Below, piece by piece: positions 41,774-46,241 of a stretch of DNA of 46,241 nucleotides. Below the pieces are notes generated by a model that was not told the origin of the DNA, ran no database searches, and was given only the letters and a program-made list of their open reading frames with translations. Made by a program: the position numbers and the translations under genes. Each line of letters begins with the position of its first letter. Positions within the stretch are counted from its first letter, which is position 1. The stretch is from assembly GCA_003220685.1 (NCBI GenBank), contig QHTE01000013.1:36052-82292 (forward strand), read 5' to 3'. The DNA comes from Candidatus Rokuibacteriota bacterium. Lineage in GTDB: Bacteria; Methylomirabilota; Methylomirabilia; Rokubacteriales; CSP1-6.

Positions 41774-42277
41774 ATGGCGATCAAGGTCGGCGACCGGCTT
41801 CCCGAGGGCACCCTGACGGAGATGATCGATACCGAGCGGCCGGGCTGCACCGTGGGCCCGAACGCCTTCTCGGTCGGCGAGATCACCAAGGGCAAGAAGA
41901 TCGCGATCTTCGCTGTGCCCGGCGCCTTCACGCCCACCTGCTCGGCGAAGCACGTCCCGAGCTACGTGCAGAACTTCGACAAGCTCCACGCCAAGGGCGT
42001 CGACGAGGTGTGGTGCATCGCCGTCAACGACGCCTTCGTCATGGGCGCCTGGGGCCGGGACCAGAAGGCGGGCGGCAAAGTCCGCATGATGGCCGACGGC
42101 AGCGCCATCTTCACCAAGGCGCTCGGTCTCGACATGGACCTGACCGCGCGCGGCATGGGCGTGCGCTCGCAGCGCTACTCGATGCTGGTCGACAACGGCG
42201 TCGTCAAGGCCGTCAACGTCGAGCAGCCCGGCAAGTTCGAGGTCAGCGACGCCGAGACAATGCTGAAATCGCTCTGA
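41774..42277 (+). CDS. peroxiredoxin, Prx5/AhpC-like (cysteine form)
   Basis: A 167-residue Prx5-type peroxiredoxin. The peroxidatic Cys56 lies in 'FAVPGAFTPTCSAKHVPSY', matching the PGAFTPxCs motif. Arg in 'GVRSQRYSMLVDNGVV' supports the active site. It reduces H2O2 and organic peroxides with glutathione or thioredoxin. GAGGAGG just upstream decides for the ATG at 41774, and the longer upstream frame is Arg-rich and non-coding in style. It lies 19 bp ahead of a PrxQ gene. Unlike the protein at 3701, it keeps cysteine. Confidence 0.92.
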   Translation: MAIKVGDRLPEGTLTEMIDTERPGCTVGPNAFSVGEITKGKKIAIFAVPGAFTPTCSAKHVPSYVQNFDKLHAKGVDEVWCIAVNDAFVMGAWGRDQKAGGKVRMMADGSAIFTKALGLDMDLTARGMGVRSQRYSMLVDNGVVKAVNVEQPGKFEVSDAETMLKSL

Positions 42278-42296
42278 GTCCTCGAAAGGCCCGCAG

Positions 42297-42767
42297 ATGA
42301 CGGCGATCGCCGAAGGCAAGAAGGCGCCGAATTTCACCCTGCAAGACGACGCGGGCAAGCGCGTCTCGCTCGGCGATTTCAAGGGCAAGCACGTCGTCGT
42401 CTACTTCTATCCCAAGGACGACACGCCGGGCTGCACCAAGGAGGCCTGCGGGTTCCGCGACCTCTGGAAGGAGCTGCAGCGCGCCGGCGTCGTCGTCCTC
42501 GGCGTCTCCGCCGACGGCGCCGAGTCGCACACGAAGTTCGCGGCGAAGTACAAGCTCCCCTTTCCGCTCCTCTCCGATCCGGATCGCAAGCTCATGCAGG
42601 CGTGGGGCGCCTACGGGGACAAGCTGATGTATGGCAAGAAGACCAGGGGCGTGATCCGGTCGACCGTCTGGATCGGGCCCGACGGCGTCGTGCGCCGACA
42701 CTGGGCGCGGGTCGCCGACGCCGCCAAGCACCCCGCCGCGGTCCTCGAAGCCATCCGCGGCGAATAG
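42297..42767 (+). CDS. bcp: thioredoxin-dependent peroxiredoxin, BCP/PrxQ
   Basis: A 156-residue PrxQ. The motif 'VVYFYPKDDTPGCTKEACGFRD' contains the peroxidatic Cys46 and the resolving Cys51 five residues later, the pattern of atypical two-Cys PrxQ. 'TVWIGPDGVVRRHW' is the closing strand. It should remove hydroperoxides with thioredoxin as donor. It follows the Prx5 gene by 19 bp, forming a two-gene peroxide-defence operon. Confidence 0.93.
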   Translation: MTAIAEGKKAPNFTLQDDAGKRVSLGDFKGKHVVVYFYPKDDTPGCTKEACGFRDLWKELQRAGVVVLGVSADGAESHTKFAAKYKLPFPLLSDPDRKLMQAWGAYGDKLMYGKKTRGVIRSTVWIGPDGVVRRHWARVADAAKHPAAVLEAIRGE

Positions 42768-42854
42768 GCTCGACAGGAGACCCCACGATGGCTCCGCCCT
42801 CGTGATCAAAGAGGTCGGGCTGCGCGCCCGCGCGGAGCGTGGGACAATCGAGTC

Positions 42855-43241
42855 ATGGGCCGGGGCCTGGCACTCCTCATGGTCGTGACGATCGCGAGCG
42901 TGAGCTCGATGCCCGCCGCGTTCGGCCAGATGAAGTCGCCGCCGGGCGGAACCACCCCCGGTGGCGCCATCTTCGACCGCCTGAATCAGTCCTCGACGCG
43001 GCCGGTGCCTCAGACCCCCGCGCCCACCGTTCGCCCGCCCGACTCGCTCTGGGTTCCCGATCGGTTCGTCCAGGTCCCCGGCGTCGACGGTCAGGTCCTC
43101 GTGCCGGGGCATTGGGAGCGAAGGCTGGCTGACCACGAGGTCTATACGCCGCCGCTCACCGGCCGGACCCCGCAGGGCGACGTGACGATCCAGTTCCCCG
43201 CGGGTTCGCGGCCGCCCGTCAACGAGCGGCAGTTCCCCTGA
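42855..43241 (+). CDS. small exported protein of unknown function
   Basis: A 128-residue protein with a signal peptide ('LALLMVVTIASVSSMPAAFG') and a short disordered Gly/Pro region. A conserved-looking block follows: 'DSLWVPDRFVQVPGVDGQVLVPGHWERRLADHEVYTPPLTG', in which the W-x-P-R/G-H-W pattern recalls exported YxxW-type repeats. No enzyme motif. Probably in the envelope or periplasm. Confidence 0.72.
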   Translation: MGRGLALLMVVTIASVSSMPAAFGQMKSPPGGTTPGGAIFDRLNQSSTRPVPQTPAPTVRPPDSLWVPDRFVQVPGVDGQVLVPGHWERRLADHEVYTPPLTGRTPQGDVTIQFPAGSRPPVNERQFP

Positions 43242-43264
43242 TCGACGCCCCTCGAGGGCTTCGG

Positions 43265-43456
43265 GTGTCAGCGGCGATTGCCGACCTCGTCCAGAGCTTC
43301 GAGCGACATCTGCTGGACCATCGTGAGTGCGTCGGCCTCACCGGCAGCATCCTCGAAGTGGCCTCGGACGGCGCGCGCTGGGGCGTGGCCTGGATGCGCT
43401 GCCCCGACTGCGGCGTGCGATGGGAGCGGCGCCTGGCCTTGAATGGAGCCGCATAG
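43265..43456 (+). CDS. small hypothetical protein with a CxxC knuckle
   Basis: A 63-residue frame from GTG 43265. It has an N-terminal helix ('AIADLVQSFERHLLDHRECVG') and a C-terminal 'WMRCPDCGVRWERRL', which looks like half of a zinc ribbon. It is supported by protein-like composition and by filling the gap between two genes. The start and the coding status are uncertain. Confidence 0.4.
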   Translation: MSAAIADLVQSFERHLLDHRECVGLTGSILEVASDGARWGVAWMRCPDCGVRWERRLALNGAA

Positions 43457-43513
43457 CCCGCCGCTCGCACTTCGGGCTTGACTCGGTCGTCGTCGGCGCT
43501 GTATCCGGTCTCG

Positions 43514-44155
43514 ATGGGGACCACCGGGTTCGTCACGTCGGCCGCGCAGCGTCGCCTCTCGCGCGACCCGGTGATGCGCCGACTGATCCGCGCTCACGGT
43601 CCCTGCGCGCTGGCTCCGGACCGGTGGTCGCCCTACGAGGCTCTCACCCGCGCCGTCGCCCACCAGCAGCTCCATCGGCGCGCCGCGGAATCGATCCTCG
43701 CCCGCTTCGTCGCCCTCTTCGACAACGGGCGCTTCCCGTCTCCCGCGGATGTTGCGGCGGCCCGTGCCGACAGGCTCCGCCGGGCGGGCTTCTCGCGAGG
43801 CAAGGCGCTGGCGATCAAGGACATCGCCCGGCACGCCCTCGCGGGCACGGTACCCACCCGACGGGCCGCCGCCCGCCTCGACGACGAGGCGATCGTCGAG
43901 CGCCTCACGCACATTCACGGGGTCGGGCGATGGACCGTCGAGATGCTCCTGATCTTCACGCTGGGACGCCCCGACGTGCTGCCCGTGGACGACTTCGGCG
44001 TGCGCGAGGGCTACCGGCTCGCGTACGGACTGCGCGAGCGTCCGACGCCGAAGGCCCTGCGCGCGCTCGGCGAGCGGTGGAAGCCCTATCGCTCGGCTGC
44101 CGCCTGGTACCTCTGGCGCGCGGCGAGCGCCGCGCGCCACAACGCCAAATCGTGA
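43514..44155 (+). CDS. DNA-3-methyladenine glycosylase, AlkA-type (HhH-GPD)
   Basis: A 213-residue HhH-GPD glycosylase. The helix-hairpin-helix is 'LTHIHGVGRWTVEMLLIFTLG' (about 131-151) and the catalytic Asp is in 'PDVLPVDDFGVREGY' (Asp160 most likely). 'AVAHQQLHRRAAESI' is the usual substrate-side helix. It excises alkylated purines during base excision repair. The ATG at 43514 is chosen; TTG 43478 in frame is the alternative, and neither has a strong ribosome binding site. The next gene starts 10 bp after its stop. Confidence 0.9.
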   Translation: MGTTGFVTSAAQRRLSRDPVMRRLIRAHGPCALAPDRWSPYEALTRAVAHQQLHRRAAESILARFVALFDNGRFPSPADVAAARADRLRRAGFSRGKALAIKDIARHALAGTVPTRRAAARLDDEAIVERLTHIHGVGRWTVEMLLIFTLGRPDVLPVDDFGVREGYRLAYGLRERPTPKALRALGERWKPYRSAAAWYLWRAASAARHNAKS

Positions 44156-44165
44156 GGAGGCTCAC

Positions 44166-45704
44166 ATGAACGGTCTCGTGCCGCGAATCCTCCTCGGATT
44201 GTTCCTCGTCGCCATGGGGGCCGGCGCCGCCGCAGCGCAAGGTCAGCCCGAAGGGCAGCTGACCGTCGCGTTCGACACATCGATCGCGCCGACCTTCCTC
44301 GATCCGGCCGAGACGCCCGGGATCGGGACGCCGTTCGTGTTCCTCTACGCCATGCACGACGCACTGATCAAGCCGCTGCCCGGCAACGACATGTCGCCCT
44401 GCCTGGCCGAGTCGTGGAAGGAGAGCCCGGACGGGCTCAGTTACGAATTCAAGCTGCGTCCCGGGCTCAAGTTCCACAACGGCGATCCCTTCACCGCGGA
44501 GGACGTGAAATTCACGTTCCTGCGCTACAAGGGGGCGTCCGCGAAGCTGCTTCGCGACCGCGTCAAGTCGATCGATGTGCTGGAGCCGCTGCGCATCCGG
44601 TTCGTGCTGGACAAGCCGTGGCCCGACTTCCTCCTGTTCTACGCGACTCCCGCCACCGGCGCGGCCTGGATCGTGCCGAAGAAGTACATCGAGAAGGTCG
44701 GCGAGGAGGGCTTCCGCCGCCAGCCCGTCGGACTCGGACCCTATCGCGTCCTGCGCCAGACGCCCGGCGTCGAGCTCGTCCTGGAGGCCAACGAGCAATA
44801 CTGGCGCAAGAAGCCGTCGATCAAGACGCTCGTCATCAAAGGGGTGCCGGACCGGACGACGCGCCTGGCGATGCTGAAGACCGGCGAGGCGGACATCGGC
44901 TATCTGATGGTCGGCGTCGAGGCCTCGACCATCAAGGCCGACTCCAAGCTTCGCCTCGCCCGCGTAATTTCGCCGGCGTCGTGGTGGCTCGATTTCCCGG
45001 AGCAGTTCAATCCCAAGTCGCCGTGGCACGACCGCCGCGTCCGGCTGGCGGCGACCATGGCGGTCGACAAGCAAGCGCTCAACGAAGCCGAGCGCCTCGG
45101 CTTCTCACGCCTGACTGGCTCGATCATCCCGAGCGTCATGGAGTTCGCGCTGCGCGTCGAGCCCTATCCGTACGACCCGACGCACGCCAAGCGCCTGCTC
45201 GTCGAGGCCGGCTATCCCAACGGCTTCGACGCCGGCGAGATCACACCGTTACCTCCGTTCGTCACCATGGGCGAGAGCGTGGCGAGCTATCTCGGCGCGA
45301 TCGGCATCCGCGGCCGCGTGCGCAGCATGGAGCGAGCGACCTTCATGGAGGCGTGGCGCACGAAGACGCGCACGGGCGTGTTCGTGACGGTCACGGCGGC
45401 GCCCGGGAATGCTGCCTCTCGCATCGAGAACTTCGTCGTCAGCACCGCCCCGTACGCGACCGGCGGGCATCCGGACATCGACGACCTGTTCCGGCAGCAG
45501 GAGCAGGAGCGCGACCGCAAAAAGCGCGAGGCGCTCTTGCATCAGATCCAGCGCCTGATGTACGACCGCGTCATGTACGGAGGCATCTTCGAGCCGGCCA
45601 CCCTGCACGGGATCGGCCCCCGGGTTGAAGAAGCGGGCGTCGGCCTGAGCGCGCAGCTCTATTTCACGTCGCCCTGGGAAGACATGCGCCTGAAGAAGCC
45701 GTAA
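44166..45704 (+). CDS. ABC transporter solute-binding protein, family 5 (third copy)
   Basis: A 512-residue SBP_bac_5 protein with a signal peptide ('ILLGLFLVAMGAGAAAAQ'). The family signature is 'CLAESWKESPDGLSYEFKLRPGLKFHNGDPFTAEDVKFTF' (about 79-118), and the ligand-domain segment 'GLGPYRVLRQTPGVELVLEANEQYW' is present. It is only distantly similar to the tandem pair at 28.5-31.9 kb, so it is not part of that duplication. No permease is adjacent. GGAGG lies just before the ATG. Confidence 0.92.
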   Translation: MNGLVPRILLGLFLVAMGAGAAAAQGQPEGQLTVAFDTSIAPTFLDPAETPGIGTPFVFLYAMHDALIKPLPGNDMSPCLAESWKESPDGLSYEFKLRPGLKFHNGDPFTAEDVKFTFLRYKGASAKLLRDRVKSIDVLEPLRIRFVLDKPWPDFLLFYATPATGAAWIVPKKYIEKVGEEGFRRQPVGLGPYRVLRQTPGVELVLEANEQYWRKKPSIKTLVIKGVPDRTTRLAMLKTGEADIGYLMVGVEASTIKADSKLRLARVISPASWWLDFPEQFNPKSPWHDRRVRLAATMAVDKQALNEAERLGFSRLTGSIIPSVMEFALRVEPYPYDPTHAKRLLVEAGYPNGFDAGEITPLPPFVTMGESVASYLGAIGIRGRVRSMERATFMEAWRTKTRTGVFVTVTAAPGNAASRIENFVVSTAPYATGGHPDIDDLFRQQEQERDRKKREALLHQIQRLMYDRVMYGGIFEPATLHGIGPRVEEAGVGLSAQLYFTSPWEDMRLKKP

Positions 45705-45730
45705 CGTTCCATGCTGTCGGAGGTGCGCTC

Positions 45731-46135
45731 ATGAGTATCCAGCTCGACCACGTCATCGTGCCCTCGCACCACCGCGTCGCCTCGGCGAAGCTCCTGGCCG
45801 GCCTGCTCGGCGTGGCCTGGGAGGAATCGCGGGGCGAGTTCACGCCGGTGTACGTCAACGAGTCGTTGACCGTCGACTTCGCTGACCGCGAGCAGTTCCA
45901 GCGCTACCATCTCTGCTTCCGCGTCAGCGACGCCGATTTCGACGCGATCTTCGGCCGCATCCAGTCCGCAGGGCTCGCGTACCGGAGCCGCCCGCGCGGC
46001 GACAACGACATGCTGATCAACCGTCGCCTCGGCGGCAAGAACGTCTACTGGGAAGACGGCGACGGACATCTCTGGGAGATTCTCACCGTCAGCTACGCTC
46101 GCTCGGATTCTCCACCGGTTGCTGCGGCCCGGTAA
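45731..46135 (+). CDS. VOC family protein
   Basis: A 134-residue glyoxalase/dioxygenase-fold protein. Metal ligand candidates are His7 ('QLDHVIVPS'), His60 ('RYHLCFRVSD') and Glu116 ('GDGHLWEILTV'). It resembles the small VOC proteins that bind one divalent metal per dimer site. The reaction is unknown. GGAGG (45719-45723) precedes the ATG. It follows the solute-binding protein gene by 26 bp. Confidence 0.85.
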   Translation: MSIQLDHVIVPSHHRVASAKLLAGLLGVAWEESRGEFTPVYVNESLTVDFADREQFQRYHLCFRVSDADFDAIFGRIQSAGLAYRSRPRGDNDMLINRRLGGKNVYWEDGDGHLWEILTVSYARSDSPPVAAAR

Positions 46136-46241
46136 GCATATCGCGCTCGTGGAGTCGGCGGGCGGCGGGGGGTGCGGGAGGGGTCGAGGGACCCGTTGCC
46201 GACAAGCGGCGGCGGAGCGCCGCGCGCCCGGATGCAGCCCA
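46136..46241. other. G-rich end of the window, no gene seen
   Basis: A G-rich stretch follows the VOC stop (runs of G at about 46158-46190). I see no start codon with a ribosome binding site and no clear hairpin. Confidence 0.5.

Noticed and set aside
1..46241. tRNA, rRNA, transposase, integrase or prophage genes
   Set aside because: None could be recognised on either strand. The truncated genes are not flanked by visible inverted repeats or target-site duplications.

Overview
The window is a high-GC bacterial chromosome segment, densely coded on both strands, with many ATGA/GTGA start-stop overlaps and purine-rich ribosome binding sites. The gene content is DUF3300/DUF2950, DUF2277, several luciferase-like (LLM) flavin enzymes, VOC dioxygenases, a xanthine-dehydrogenase-type oxidase, tandem peptide/nickel-type solute-binding proteins and Uma2. 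It resembles uncultivated soil lineages such as Candidatus Rokubacteria/Methylomirabilota. That placement is inference from gene content. There is no rRNA or tRNA gene to test it.

Layout. 1-2.6 kb: secretion-type DUF3300 (5'-partial, frameshifted), DUF2950 and a small lipoprotein, overlapping start to stop. 2.7-6.6 kb: extradiol dioxygenase, then a three-gene unit of a peroxiredoxin-like protein, an OsmC-like protein and an SsuD-like monooxygenase, then a VOC protein. 6.6-11.2 kb: Tat-signal remnant and M20 peptidase (minus strand), a divergent aminotransferase broken by an amber codon, a SelA-like PLP enzyme and DUF2277. 11.2-16.2 kb: LLM enzyme, membrane protein, DUF2161, rhodanese, GNAT, broken Uma2, zinc alcohol dehydrogenase. 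16.2-20 kb (minus strand): patatin remnant, triple-domain RidA, amidase, small exported protein. 20-26 kb: serine hydrolase, then a minus-strand operon of an LLM enzyme and the FAD, [2Fe-2S] and molybdopterin subunits of a xanthine-dehydrogenase-family oxidase. 26-34 kb: cupin, methyltransferase, broken N-acyl-D-amino-acid deacylase, two tandem solute-binding proteins with DppB/DppC permeases. 34-46 kb: degenerate HepT, methyltransferase, acyl-CoA ligase (ADP-forming type), crotonase, LLM enzyme, MMPL transporter, two cysteine peroxiredoxins, small exported proteins, AlkA-type glycosylase, a third solute-binding protein and a VOC protein.

The main discovery is at 3.7-4.9 kb. Two consecutive genes each carry one in-frame UGA exactly where their families have the catalytic cysteine: W-UGA-P-Y-C in the peroxiredoxin-like protein, and A-F-UGA-L-M-T-Q in the OsmC-like protein. 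Both UGAs are followed by a hairpin whose apical loop begins with G after exactly 20 intervening nucleotides, as expected for bacterial SECIS elements. I read them as a tandem pair of selenocysteine-containing thiol-peroxidase-type enzymes, co-transcribed with an SsuD-like flavin monooxygenase. The SelA/SelB/SelC/SelD machinery is not in the window. The SelA-like protein at 9.7 kb is a paralogue of another function.

A second theme is gene decay. At least seven loci are frameshifted, nonsense-mutated or internally deleted: DUF3300, the Tat-signal remnant, the aminotransferase, Uma2, patatin, the D-aminoacylase and HepT. This could be real pseudogenisation or consensus/assembly error, and read-level data would tell.
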